Shown here one piece after another: positions 16,378 through 26,500 of a DNA stretch of 64,000 bases (the stretch's first letter is position 1; every line of letters starts with the position of its first letter). The notes under the pieces were generated by a model, which was given only the letters and a program-made list of their open reading frames with translations, had not been told where the DNA came from and did not search any database. Location of the stretch: the NCBI RefSeq assembly GCF_001425705.1, contig NZ_LMDC01000001.1:1348486-1412485 (forward strand), given 5' to 3'. Position numbers and translations under genes: made by a program. This DNA is from Pelomonas sp. Root1217. Lineage in GTDB: Bacteria; Pseudomonadota; Gammaproteobacteria; Burkholderiales; Burkholderiaceae_C.

Positions 16378-18147
16378 ATGAAGAAAGAGACACCTTGGAA
16401 GAGCGTCGGTTTGCTGCTGGACTCTGCACGGCCCGAGCGCAGCCACCTGATCAGCGGCGGCATCTGGCTCGTCCTTGCCGCCGGCCTCGAAGTGCTCGGC
16501 CCCATCCTCGGCAAGCGCTACATCGACCACCACCTGCTGCCGCGCCAGTTCGTCGTCGCCGAAATGGCCACGCTGCTGGCGCTGATGCTGCTGACCGGCT
16601 GGGCCGCGAGCTGGATCCGCTACGCCCAGCTGTCGCGCATGGCCGGCGTGGCGCGGCGCTCGGTGCTGCGGCTGCGCGAGCGGGTCTACGCGCATGTGCT
16701 GGCCCTGCCGATGGCCTTCTTCGACAAGGCCATCACCGGCCAGCTCGTCAGCCGCGTCACCAACGACACCGAGGCGGTGAACCAGCTCTACCGCCAGGTG
16801 CTGTACGTGATGCTGGACTCGACCATCGTCGTCTTCGGCTCGCTGGTGGCGATGGCCTTTCTCGACTGGCGGCTGATGCTCATCGTCGCGACGCTGGTGC
16901 CGGCCATGGTGGTCATCATCCTGGGCTACCAGAAGCTGTCGGCGCCGGCAGTGGCGCGCACCCGCCAGCTGCGCAGCGACATCAACGCGCAGATGGCCGA
17001 GAGCATGGCTGGCATGGCCGTGCTGCAGGCTAGCGGCGCGGCCGGGCGCTTCGGCGCCCGCTTCGAGACGACCAATGCCGAGCACCGGCTGTCGCGCATC
17101 GCCGAGCTGCGCGCCAACGCCTGGCTGCTGCGCCCGGCCCTGGACCTGATGAATGTGCTGCTGCTGGTCACGGTCATCTACAGCTTCGGTCGGCGAGAGA
17201 TGTCGGGGCTGGAGGTCGGCCTGCTTTACGCCTTTCTGAGCTACATCGCCCGGGTGGTGGAGCCGCTGATCCAGATCACCATGCAGTTCGGCCAGCTGCA
17301 GCAGGCCATGGTGGCGGCGTCGCGCGTGCGCACGCTGCTGGAGGAGGATGAGCACCGCGGCCCGGCCCAGGACGGCCGCGGGATTGCCCAGGGCAGCATC
17401 CGCATCGAGGGGCTGAGCTTCGGCTACGACCCTGCAAGGCCGGTGCTGCATGGCGTCGACGTGGACATCGCGGCGGGCAGCTTTGTCGGCATCGTCGGCC
17501 ACACCGGCAGCGGCAAGAGCACGCTGCTATCGCTGCTGCTGCGCTTCTACACAGCGCAGGCCGGGCGCATCACGGTGGACGGCCAGCCGCTGGCCAGCGT
17601 GCCGGACGCGGCCTTTCGCGACGCGGTGGGGCTGGTGCCGCAGGAGCCTTATCTGATGTCGGCGAGCGTGCGCGACAACATCGCGATGGGCCGGCCGGGC
17701 ATCAGCGAGGACGACATCCAGGACGCGGCCACGGCGGCGCGCGCGCATGACTTCATCACGGCGCTGCCGCAAGGCTATGACACGCTGCTCGGCGAGGGCG
17801 GGGCTCGCGTGTCCACCGGGCAGAAGCAGTTGCTGGCGATGGCGCGGGCATTGGCAGGCTCACCGCGCATCCTGTTCCTAGATGAGGCGACCAGCAATAT
17901 CGACAGCGCCACCGAGCAGCGCGTGGGTGAGGCGCTGACGGCGCTGCGCGGGCGCGTGACGGTGGTGGCCATCGCGCACCGGCTGTCGACCATCCGCGCG
18001 GCCGACCAGATCCTCGTGCTCAACCACGGACACCTGCAGGAGCGTGGTTCGCACGAGGCGCTGATGGCGATCGAAGGCGGCTTGTACCGCCGCCTGGTCG
18101 AACTGCAGACACTGGAAGAGCCCGACGCCGAAGCCGAGCCTGTCTGA
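16378..18147 (+). CDS. Heterodimeric ABC exporter subunit 2 (catalytic ATP site)
   Basis: A 589-residue half-transporter with six membrane helices followed by an ATPase domain. Walker A is GHTGSGKST (374-382) and Walker B ILFLDE ends in the catalytic Glu503. The signature motif is non-canonical, VSTGQ (478-482) instead of LSGGQ. In a heterodimer this degenerate signature would face the Asp-type Walker B of subunit 1, while the intact halves pair in the active site. It resembles MdlB/YheH-type proteins. Start ATG 16378. It is separated from subunit 1 by a 138-bp hairpin repeat, so its expression may depend on read-through or its own promoter. Confidence 0.9.
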   Translation: MKKETPWKSVGLLLDSARPERSHLISGGIWLVLAAGLEVLGPILGKRYIDHHLLPRQFVVAEMATLLALMLLTGWAASWIRYAQLSRMAGVARRSVLRLRERVYAHVLALPMAFFDKAITGQLVSRVTNDTEAVNQLYRQVLYVMLDSTIVVFGSLVAMAFLDWRLMLIVATLVPAMVVIILGYQKLSAPAVARTRQLRSDINAQMAESMAGMAVLQASGAAGRFGARFETTNAEHRLSRIAELRANAWLLRPALDLMNVLLLVTVIYSFGRREMSGLEVGLLYAFLSYIARVVEPLIQITMQFGQLQQAMVAASRVRTLLEEDEHRGPAQDGRGIAQGSIRIEGLSFGYDPARPVLHGVDVDIAAGSFVGIVGHTGSGKSTLLSLLLRFYTAQAGRITVDGQPLASVPDAAFRDAVGLVPQEPYLMSASVRDNIAMGRPGISEDDIQDAATAARAHDFITALPQGYDTLLGEGGARVSTGQKQLLAMARALAGSPRILFLDEATSNIDSATEQRVGEALTALRGRVTVVAIAHRLSTIRAADQILVLNHGHLQERGSHEALMAIEGGLYRRLVELQTLEEPDAEAEPV

Positions 18148-18179
18148 CCTGCGTCAAGGCGCCGTTGCGCTCCGCGGCC

Positions 18180-18185
18180 TAGGCT
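18180..18185 (+). promoter_or_regulatory. -10-like box before ubiM
   Basis: TAGGCT lies eight bases before ATG 18194 with no Shine-Dalgarno sequence in between, the arrangement expected for a leaderless or nearly leaderless transcript. No convincing -35 box is seen, so this is tentative. Confidence 0.3.
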
Positions 18186-18193
18186 GCGCGACC

Positions 18194-19354
18194 ATGAATG
18201 AACTCGTCCGCGCTTCGCCGCAAGTCCTGATCTGCGGCGCCGGCCCGGCCGGCCTGGCGCTGGCCTGCGCGCTGCACGACCGCGGCCTGGCCGTGCGCGT
18301 GCTGGAGCAGGCCGATGCCACCACGCTGGCCGCCCCCGCGGACGATGGCCGCGAGATCGCACTCACCCACCGCTCGCGCCGCGTGCTGGAGAACCTGGGG
18401 CTGTGGCAGCGGCTGAGCGACATCGCGCCGCTGCGCCGGGCCAGTGTTCGCTCCAGCGGCTCGCGCGTGGCACTGCCTTTCGAGTCGGGTGGGCAGGATC
18501 TCGGCTGGTTGGTGGCCAACCACCGCATCCGCGCCGCGGCCTGGGCCGGCGCGCAGCAGCGCGGCATTGACGTGCTCTGCGGCCGCACCGTCGTCGGTTT
18601 TTGCCGCGACGCCGAAATGGCCACCGTGGACACGCTTTGCGGTGAGCGACATCTGGCGTCGTTGGTCGTCGCGGCCGACAGCCGCTTTTCGCCGCTGCGC
18701 CGCCTGGCCGGTATCGGCGCCCGCCATCACGATTTCGGCCGCAGCGCGCTGCTCGTGCCGCTGGCGCACGAGCGCGACCACGACGGCGTGGCCCAGGAAT
18801 GCTTTCTGCAAGGCCACACGCTGGCGCTGCTGCCCAAGACGGGGCGGCGCTGCTCGGCGGTGTGGACGGTGGCGAACACCGAGCTGCCGCGACTGGCGGC
18901 AATGGATGACGTGGCGCTGGCGGGGGCCATCGAGGTTGCGGCCGAGGGCAGCCTGGGCGCGATGAAGATGGACGGTGCGCGGCACCTCTATCCGCTCGTG
19001 GCCGTGTGGGCGCAGCGCTTCGTCGCGCCGCGCCTGGCGCTGATCGGCGATGCGGCCGTGGGCATGCACCCCGTGACGGCCCATGGTTACAACCTGGGGC
19101 TTTACGGCATCGAGGCTCTGACCAGGCGCCTGGACCCGGCCCGCGATCCGGGCGAGATGGGCGCGCTGCTGGCCTACGAGGCCGAGCATCGCCGTGCAGC
19201 GGGGCCGCTGTATGCCGGCACGAATGCGCTGGTGCGCTTCTTCACCGACGACCGCGCGCCGGTGTTGGCGCTGCGCCGTGCCGTCATCGACATCGCCCGC
19301 CATCTGCCACCGCTGCGCGCGGCGATCACGCGGCGCCTCGTCGACGCCGCCTGA
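18194..19354 (+). CDS. ubiM: FAD-dependent ubiquinone hydroxylase, UbiM-like (UbiH/COQ6 family)
   Basis: A 386-residue flavoprotein monooxygenase. The FAD-binding fold is ICGAGPAGLALACAL (residues about 13-27), the family DG-type middle block lies near VVAADSRFSPLRRL, and the second FAD motif is GDAAVGMHPVTAHGYNLGL, whose wording is typical of UbiM, the 5-demethoxyubiquinol hydroxylase seen in several beta- and gammaproteobacteria. The early block DGREIALTHRS also fits UbiM. It would add one ring hydroxyl in ubiquinone synthesis at the membrane. It stands alone, convergent with the patatin gene seven bases away. UbiH or UbiF activity cannot be excluded. Confidence 0.8.
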   Translation: MNELVRASPQVLICGAGPAGLALACALHDRGLAVRVLEQADATTLAAPADDGREIALTHRSRRVLENLGLWQRLSDIAPLRRASVRSSGSRVALPFESGGQDLGWLVANHRIRAAAWAGAQQRGIDVLCGRTVVGFCRDAEMATVDTLCGERHLASLVVAADSRFSPLRRLAGIGARHHDFGRSALLVPLAHERDHDGVAQECFLQGHTLALLPKTGRRCSAVWTVANTELPRLAAMDDVALAGAIEVAAEGSLGAMKMDGARHLYPLVAVWAQRFVAPRLALIGDAAVGMHPVTAHGYNLGLYGIEALTRRLDPARDPGEMGALLAYEAEHRRAAGPLYAGTNALVRFFTDDRAPVLALRRAVIDIARHLPPLRAAITRRLVDAA

Positions 19355-19361
19355 GCCATCG

Positions 19362-20603
19362 TCAGCGCGCGCGCGCTTCCAGCACGCTCAAGGACCCGCG
19401 TAGCGACCGCATCGCCTGCTCCATTGGAGTCTCGCCCGGCGCGGGCAGCAGGCGGGCCTCGCGGCTGGCCAGCACGTCTTCGCGCAGCGTCAGGCCGGCG
19501 CGTGCGAACTGCGGCTTCAAGACCGCCGCACGCTCGCGCAGCAGCTCGCGGGTGGCCTGGTAGGCGTGCTCCGCGAGGTGGCGGCGCTGGCTGTAGCTGA
19601 AGGTGTTGGCCATGAACAGCTCGGCGTCGCGCGGGTCGGGTTCGAACAGCAGGATGTCGGTCTGCGGATGCGTCAGCTCGTAGCCTTTGAGGCCGAGGGC
19701 CAGGCGCGAGTGGATCAGCGAGCGGAAGGTCTGCGACAGCACCAGCGGCAGGCCACCGTCCACCAGGCGGTGGATGCGCGGCTGCAGGGCGCGCAGGGCC
19801 GGGCGGCCGAGCTTGCTGGCCAGCTTCCTGGCGCGGCGCGAGCGCGCATCGCGCGGCGACATGCGGTTGCTCTCGTAGGGCACGAGCGGGTTCAGGCAGA
19901 TCAGCAGGTCCAGGCCGCGGTCCAGCAGCACGGAAGCGTGCAGCGTCTTCTTCAATGCGCCGTCCACGTAATGCCGGCCGTCGATCTCGACCGGCGGGAA
20001 CAGGCCCGGCAGCGCTGCGCTGGCCTGCACGGCCTGCGAGATGGGCACGTGGTCCCAGCCCTCGGCGCCGAAGGGGATGGCTTCGCCGGTGTCCAGATCG
20101 GTGGCCACCAGCACGAGGCGATGGCGCAGGTCGCGGAAGTCGTTGCTGCGGCCGGGCTCGGCGAACACCTGGGTCAGTGCCTCGCCAAACCGTTCACTGC
20201 TCAGCAGGCCGGTGGGCAGCACACGGCCCAGGCGCTCGATGGCACCGAGCAGGGAGCGGCCTTCCAGCAGCACCTCGCGCGCGGCGTCGGCCAGCAGGCC
20301 GGGCAGCAGGCGCAGGCGCTCGCCGAACTCGGCCCAGGCGGGCTGCAGCAGCTCGGCGGGGTCGAAGCGGTCGGGGGCTTCCGCCGTGTTCTCGATGAAG
20401 GCGGCGCAGAGCTGGCGCGGCGTCATGCCGTTGGCCAGGCCGGCGGCGATGAAGCCGCCCGCACTGACGCCGATGTAGCCGTCGCAAGCGGTGAAGTCGA
20501 GGCCGCCAACGGCCTCCTCCAAAGCACAAAGGGCGCCAACTTCATAGATGGCGCCCAGTGGGCCTCCGCCTGCCAGGGCCAAACCGATCTTCGGTTGGCT
20601 CAT
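19362..20603 (-). CDS. Patatin-like phospholipase
   Basis: A 413-residue lipid acyl hydrolase of the patatin family with a Ser-Asp dyad. Visible are the oxyanion loop LAGGGPLGAIYEVG (residues 9-23), nucleophile Ser47 in GVSAG and Asp214 in YVDGAL. No signal peptide is seen, so it should act on membranes or lipid bodies from the cytoplasm. It lies 20 bases downstream of the phasin gene on the same strand and near a fatty acyl-CoA reductase. A role in turning over granule-associated or membrane lipid is plausible; some patatin-like proteins are also PHA depolymerases. Confidence 0.88.
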   Translation of the reverse strand: MSQPKIGLALAGGGPLGAIYEVGALCALEEAVGGLDFTACDGYIGVSAGGFIAAGLANGMTPRQLCAAFIENTAEAPDRFDPAELLQPAWAEFGERLRLLPGLLADAAREVLLEGRSLLGAIERLGRVLPTGLLSSERFGEALTQVFAEPGRSNDFRDLRHRLVLVATDLDTGEAIPFGAEGWDHVPISQAVQASAALPGLFPPVEIDGRHYVDGALKKTLHASVLLDRGLDLLICLNPLVPYESNRMSPRDARSRRARKLASKLGRPALRALQPRIHRLVDGGLPLVLSQTFRSLIHSRLALGLKGYELTHPQTDILLFEPDPRDAELFMANTFSYSQRRHLAEHAYQATRELLRERAAVLKPQFARAGLTLREDVLASREARLLPAPGETPMEQAMRSLRGSLSVLEARAR

Positions 20604-20623
20604 GGTCAGAGAGAGTTACTTGC

Positions 20624-21334
20624 TCAGGCTTGAGCGGCTTGCTCGGCGGCCGGAGCGGCGGCAGCCTTCTTGGCAGCCGGGGCGCGCTTGGCCGGAGCGG
20701 CCTTCTTCGCCGGGGCGGCAGCCTTCTTGGCGGGAGCGGCAACCTTCTTGGCCACAGCCTTGACGGCGGCCTTCACCGGAGCGGCCTTCTTGGCAACAGC
20801 CTTCTTGGCGGGCGCAGCCTTGGCCACGACGGCCTTCTTCACGGCAGCAGCCTTCTTGACCACGGTCTTCTTGGCCTTGGCAGCGGGCGAAGCTTTCTTC
20901 AGGCCAGCCGACACGGCGAGGTCGTCGATGCGCTTGATCAGGCTCTGCACGTCGCTGGCTGACGGCACGTTCAGGGTCTTCAGCGCCTTGGCGACGCGTT
21001 GCTCGAAGATGCTTTCCAGCTTGTCCCAGTGCTGACCGGCCTTGGCGCCGACATCACCGGCCATGCCGCTGACCTTGGTGGCCACGGCGCTGAGCTTTTC
21101 CTCAGCGGCGGATTGGGTCTTCTTCTGCAATTTGAGTCCTTCCGAAACGAGGGCCTCGAAAACCTTGCCGCCTTCGCCCTGGGCCTTGGCGAAAGAGGCC
21201 AGACCGGCGGCCCAGATCTGCTGGGCGCTGTCCTTGACATTCTTGGCCATGTCGCCATCGAGCAGGCCAGCCGGGAAGCCGGTGGCGGCCGAGGCCTTCT
21301 TCTTGTCTGCCATCTTTTGAAGCTTCTTGACCAT
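20624..21334 (-). CDS. Phasin / PHA granule-associated protein with histone-like tail (PhaF type)
   Basis: A 236-residue protein in two parts. Residues about 25-135 form the amphipathic helical phasin domain (MAKNVKDSAQQIWAAGLASFAKAQ region). Residues about 148-236 are an Ala/Lys/Pro-rich histone H1-like tail made of imperfect AKKA and APAKKA repeats. This is the PhaF design: the phasin part coats polyhydroxyalkanoate granules and the basic tail binds DNA, helping granule positioning and partition. The patatin gene follows on the same strand and a fatty acyl-CoA reductase is divergent. The tail repeats are low complexity, so copy number may vary among strains. Confidence 0.85.
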   Translation of the reverse strand: MVKKLQKMADKKKASAATGFPAGLLDGDMAKNVKDSAQQIWAAGLASFAKAQGEGGKVFEALVSEGLKLQKKTQSAAEEKLSAVATKVSGMAGDVGAKAGQHWDKLESIFEQRVAKALKTLNVPSASDVQSLIKRIDDLAVSAGLKKASPAAKAKKTVVKKAAAVKKAVVAKAAPAKKAVAKKAAPVKAAVKAVAKKVAAPAKKAAAPAKKAAPAKRAPAAKKAAAAPAAEQAAQA

Positions 21335-21539
21335 TTGGGTGTCCTTGCGAGTTAGCGCGGTTTGTTGGGATCAGCCGGCGGGACTGTAGCGGCGCGATCC
21401 CCCTTCAGCACGGCCATTCCTAGTGAGTGCGCTCTACGATGGCGAAGGCCGTTTCCTGGGGAAAGTGCCCAGCGGGCGGCCGCAAACCCTGGTCAAGAAT
21501 CAGCGCGACAACGTCCAAATCCACAAGCAGGAGACCCGC

Positions 21540-23534
21540 ATGCAGTATTTCGTCACCGGCGCCACAGGCTTCATCGGCAAGCGGCTCGTCAAGAAGCTGC
21601 TGGCTCGCCGCGGCAGCACGGTCCATTTCCTGATGCGCGAGGAGAGTGCGGCCAAGCTGCCCGACCTGCTCGCCTACTGGGGCGTCAGCAAGACCCGCGC
21701 GATCCCCGTCTACGGCGACCTGACGAGCAAGAAGCTCGGCGTGGCCAGCGACGTCATCAAGAGCCTGAAGGGCCAGATCGACCACCTTTACCATCTGGCT
21801 GCGGTCTACGACCTCGGCGCCGACGAGGAGTCGCAGGTCGCGGTGAACATCGAGGGCACGCGCAGCATGGTGGAGTTCGCGCAGGCGATCGACGCTGGCC
21901 ATGTGCACCATGTCAGCTCGATTGCGGCGGCAGGCCTGTACGAGGGCGTGTTCCGCGAGGACATGTTCGAGGAGGCCGAGAACCTCGATCACCCCTACTT
22001 CATGACCAAGCACGAGAGCGAGAAGATCGTGCGCAAGGAGTGCAAGCGCCCCTGGACGGTCTACCGCCCCGCGCTGGTGGTGGGCGACTCCACCTCCGGT
22101 GAGATGGACAAGATCGACGGGCCTTACTACTTCTTCAAGCTGATCCAGCGCATGCGCCAGATCCTGCCGCCGTGGCTGCCCAGCGTCGGCCTGGAGGGCG
22201 GCCGCATCAACATCGCGCCGGTGGACTTCGTCGTCGACGCGCTCGACCACATCTCGCACAAGGTCAGCAAGGGACAGGGCTGCTACCACCTCGTCGACCC
22301 CAAGGGCTACCGTGTCGGCGATGTGCTGGACATCTTCAGCAAGGCCGCGCACGCGCCCAAGATGAACCTTTTCATCAACGCCGCGTTGATGGGCTTCATC
22401 CCCAAGAGCGTTAAGAAGGGCCTGATGGCGCTGGCGCCGGTGCGCCGCATCAAGAATGCGGTCATGAAGGACCTCGGCATCCCCGAGGACATGCTGACCT
22501 TCGTCAACTACCCGACCCGCTTCGACTGCCGCGACACCGAGGCCGCGCTGAAGGGCTCGGGCATCGCCTGCCCCGACCTGAACGACTACGCCTGGCGGCT
22601 GTGGGACTACTGGGAGCGTCATCTCGACCCGGCCCTGTTCATCGACCGTTCCCTGCGCGGCGCGACCGGCGGCAAGGTGGTGCTGGTGACGGGTGGCTCC
22701 TCGGGCATCGGCCTGGCCGCGGCCATCAAGTTCGCCGAGGCCGGCGCCATCACGCTGATCTGCGCGCGTGACGAGGCCAAGCTGGCCGAAGCGGTCAAGG
22801 AGATCAAGGCTGCGGCGGGCAAAGACGCGCAGATCCACAGCTACGCCTGCGACATCGCCGACGAGGCCGGCTGCGCCGGGCTGATCCAGTGGTGCACCGA
22901 CGAGTTCGGCGGCGTCGACTTCCTCATCAACAACGCCGGCCGCTCCATCCGCCGCGCCATCGAGAGCAGCTACGACCGCTTCCACGACTTCCAGCGCACG
23001 ATGGACCTGAACTACTTCGGCTGCCTGCGCGTGACCATGGGCCTGCTGCCCGGCATGGTGGCCAAGAAGAAGGGGCACGTCGTCAACATCAGCTCCATCG
23101 GCGTGCTGACCAATGCGCCGCGCTTCAGCGCCTATGTGGCCAGCAAGGCTGCGCTGGACGCCTGGACGCGCTGTGCTTCCAGCGAGTTCGCCGACACGGG
23201 CGTGACCTTCACGACCATCAACATGCCGCTGGTGCGCACACCGATGATCGCCCCCACGGCGATCTACAAGAACGTGCCGACGCTGGCGCCCGAGGAGGCC
23301 GGCGACATGATTGCGCAGGCTTGCATCAACAAGCCGGTGCGCATCGCCACGCGCCTGGGCATCTCGGGCGAGATGCTGCACGCCGCCGCGCCGCGCATCG
23401 CGCAGATCGTCATGAACACGACCTTCCGCATGTTCCCCGACAGCTCGGCCGCCAAGGGCGACAAGTCGGGCAAGTCGGGGCTGTCGCCCGAGGCCATCGC
23501 GATGCAGCAAATGATGCGAGGGATTCACTTCTAA
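21540..23534 (+). CDS. Bifunctional fatty acyl-CoA/aldehyde reductase (Marinobacter Maqu_2220 type)
   Basis: A 664-residue fusion of two short-chain dehydrogenase domains. The N-terminal extended domain has the NADPH loop TGATGFIG (6-13) and Tyr153/Lys157 in YFMTK. The C-terminal classical domain begins near 380 (VTGGSSGIG) with catalytic Tyr532 and Lys536 in YVASK. Blocks such as HLAAVYDLGADEE, VDGPYYFFK-like GPYYFFK and INMPLV.TPMIAPT match the Marinobacter enzyme that reduces fatty acyl-CoA or acyl-ACP to fatty alcohol in two steps. Product alcohols could feed wax esters. Start ATG 21540 follows an AGGAG site; the frame extends upstream without support. It is divergent from the phasin gene. 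Confidence 0.88.
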   Translation: MQYFVTGATGFIGKRLVKKLLARRGSTVHFLMREESAAKLPDLLAYWGVSKTRAIPVYGDLTSKKLGVASDVIKSLKGQIDHLYHLAAVYDLGADEESQVAVNIEGTRSMVEFAQAIDAGHVHHVSSIAAAGLYEGVFREDMFEEAENLDHPYFMTKHESEKIVRKECKRPWTVYRPALVVGDSTSGEMDKIDGPYYFFKLIQRMRQILPPWLPSVGLEGGRINIAPVDFVVDALDHISHKVSKGQGCYHLVDPKGYRVGDVLDIFSKAAHAPKMNLFINAALMGFIPKSVKKGLMALAPVRRIKNAVMKDLGIPEDMLTFVNYPTRFDCRDTEAALKGSGIACPDLNDYAWRLWDYWERHLDPALFIDRSLRGATGGKVVLVTGGSSGIGLAAAIKFAEAGAITLICARDEAKLAEAVKEIKAAAGKDAQIHSYACDIADEAGCAGLIQWCTDEFGGVDFLINNAGRSIRRAIESSYDRFHDFQRTMDLNYFGCLRVTMGLLPGMVAKKKGHVVNISSIGVLTNAPRFSAYVASKAALDAWTRCASSEFADTGVTFTTINMPLVRTPMIAPTAIYKNVPTLAPEEAGDMIAQACINKPVRIATRLGISGEMLHAAAPRIAQIVMNTTFRMFPDSSAAKGDKSGKSGLSPEAIAMQQMMRGIHF

Positions 23535-23589
23535 GCCATCGATGAGCGCCCAGGGGCCACAGAGCCCCGGCGCGTGAAGGGAGGATCTC

Positions 23590-26500
23590 TTGCAACACTC
23601 ACACCCTGTCGGGCCGCTGCCGTCCGTCAAGCCGGCGCCCACGCCGCGCAGCTACCAACTGCGGGCCTGGGGCGCCGTGGCCTCGCTGGTCGCCTTCCTC
23701 GGCATCTATTTCGGCCTGGCCGGCTGGTTCGCCTGGACGGCGTGGCGGCTGGGCCAGAGCGCCTTCGCCGGCCGCAGCGACGGCTTCTGGGCCTTTCTGG
23801 TGGCGCTGTGCGCGGCGCTGCTGACCGTCTTCATGCTGAAGGCGCTGTTCTTTCGCCAGCGACGCGCTGAAGACCACAGCCTCGAGATCCAGTCCACCGA
23901 CCAGCCCGCGCTGTTCGTCGAGCTGAACGCCATTGCCGATGCTGTCGGCGCACCGCGTCCGCACCGTGTGCTGGTGTCGGCGCGCGTCAACGCGGCGGTG
24001 TTCTACGACCTGTCGCCACTGAACCTGCTCTTTCCGACCAAGAAGAACCTGGAGATCGGTCTCGGCCTGGTCAACGTGCTCAACCGCAGCGAGTTGCGCG
24101 CGGTGCTGGCGCACGAGTTCGGCCACTTCGCCCAGCGCGCCATGGCCGTCGGCCGATGGGTCTACGTGGCCCAGCAGATCGCCGCGCGGCTGGTGGCGCA
24201 GCGCGACATGCTGGACAACTTCCTGCAGGCCCTGAGCCGCTTCGACTTCCGCATCGCCTGGGTCGGCTGGCTGCTCAGCGTCATCGTCTGGGCCATTCGC
24301 AGCCTGGTGGACAGCGTCTTCACCGGTGTGCAGCTGCTGCAGCGCAGCCTGGGCCGCGAGATGGAGTACGGCGCCGACGCGGTGGCCGTCGCGCTGACCG
24401 GCAGCGACGCCCTCGTGCACGCCCTCTACAAGCTGCAGACAGCCGACATCGACTGGGACCGTGCCGCTGGCGTCGCGAGCGAGCTGCGGGCCAAGGAGCA
24501 GTGGGTGGGCGACCTGTTCGCGCTGCAGGAGCAGATCGCCGAGCGCACCGGCCGCATGCTGGATGACGCCGATTACGGCCGCGTGCCGCCTCGGCAGGCT
24601 GGCCCGACCCGCCTCTTCGACACCGCCGACAGCGCCGTGCCGCAGATGTGGCGCACCCACCCCCTCAACCACGAGCGCGAGGCGCGTGCCAAGGCCGAAT
24701 ACCGGGCCAGCGACGTGGATGAGCGCAGTGCCTGGACGCTGTTCGAGAACGCCGCCGCGCTGCGCGGGCAGGTGACGCGCCGGCTGATCGAGACGCCCGA
24801 GGCCGCGCAGGCCATGGACGAGGCGGCCCTGCATGCCGCACTGGAAGAGCGCTTCGGCGGTGAGCTGCTGCAGCCGCGCTATCGCGGTGCCTACCTGGGC
24901 CGGGCATTGACCCGCCATGTGGCCGAACCCGGCCAGCTGATCGGCGACCTGCCCGATGAAACGCAGGGTATCCAGCGCCTCGCCGCGCTCTATCCGGCCA
25001 GCCTGGGCGAGGCCGTGCGCCGCTGGCGCCGCATTGACGCCGACAAGGAGCCGGCGGAACACGCCGAGCTGCTGGCCGAACTGCGCCGCCATGACCAGGC
25101 CGCCCGTGCCACCCATCTGGCACTGGCGCGAGCAGTGGGCGACGGCAGCGAAGCACGGCTGCGCGGCCTGCTGGCGCAAGTGCATTACGCCGAGCACACC
25201 GCCGCCAACCTGCGCGACCTGCGCGGCGCGCTGGCGCACACGGTGCGCGTCGAGACCACCGGCCGCATCAGCGATGCGGGCCGCATGCGCGTGCGGGATG
25301 CGGGCGGCCGGCTGCATCACGCGCTGCAGCAGGTCTATGCCGAGGCGCTCGATGTCGTGCTGGACGCAGCCACATGCAAGCGGCTGCAGGCAGACAACTG
25401 GGCGGCGGCCCTCGGTGAGCTGAAGCTTGGACCGCCCGACATCAGCCAGCTGGGCGACTGGCTCGGCGTCATCGACAGCTGGATGGATGCGGCCGAGCAC
25501 GCCCTGGGCGAACTCCGCGATGCGGCGCTGGCGGAACTGCTGGTCGCGGAAAACCGCGCTGCTGCACAGCAACCCACGGGCGAGTCCACGGTGCCGTCCG
25601 CGCCGCGCGGCTACGCCACGCTGCTCGAGGGGGCCGAGCGCCCGCGCGACCTGCGCCCCAACCTGTGGGCGCGCTTCCTGGCTGCCCAGGGCCGCGGCGC
25701 GGCGGCGGCGCGCGTCGCGGTGGCCGGCGGCATCGTCGTCGGCGTGCTGGGTTTTGGCGGCGGCTATGGCGACATCGACGTGCAGGTGCTCAATGGCCTG
25801 GACCGTCCGGTCCAGGTACGGATCGGCGGTGCGAGTGCGATCACCCTGCCCGCCTTCGGTGCAGCCGTGGTCGCGCAGGCACCGGACGCGCATCTGCCCA
25901 TCGTGGCCGAGACCGCGCAGGGCGAGCTTATCGAGCGCTTCGAGGTGGCGCTTGAGCACGGCCCCGGCCATCCGGTCTACAACGTCGCAGGCGCCGCGCC
26001 ACTGGTCGAGTTGACCTACACCTATGGCCGCGACACCGGGCCTGCACCGCCCAGGATGCTGGGCGCGAAACGCTGGTCGGCCAGCGAGGCGGATGTGTTC
26101 TTCGGCGACCCACCGCAGAGCGTCTCGGTCAAGCAGGGGCAGACGGAAGTCCGCCGCGTGCTCTACAGCGGGGCAGACGTGGCGCCGGGAATGCAGCTCA
26201 GCCTGCTGCGCGATGACGCCGCGGCGCTCGAACGCCTGAGCGAGCTGCATCTGCATTGGGACCGCCGCGATTCACCCGTGCGCTATGTCTGGCTGCGCCT
26301 GCTGCGCGGTCAGCCTGCGCATGACAAGCTGCTGACCGCCGCCCTGGCGCGCGAGCCTTCAGGAATCGAGCTCATGCGCGAACGCCTGGACACCCTGCCC
26401 ACCGACGAGCGCAAGGCCCTGTGCGACGAACTCGGCCGCCGTGCGGACGCCGCGTCGGCCGATGGCCATGCGGTCTATCTGGCCGGGCGATGCCTGCCCG

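Noticed and set aside
14545-17502. 985-codon minus-strand frame across both ABC exporter genes
   Set aside because: It runs through both transporter genes and repeat copy 2, and reads as His/Gln/Arg-rich noise.
20624-20890. Lys/Ala-rich tail as a separate DNA repeat or CRISPR-like array
   Set aside because: The repetition is of imperfect AKKA-type codons inside a phasin gene, typical for PhaF histone-like tails; spacers and palindromic repeats are absent.
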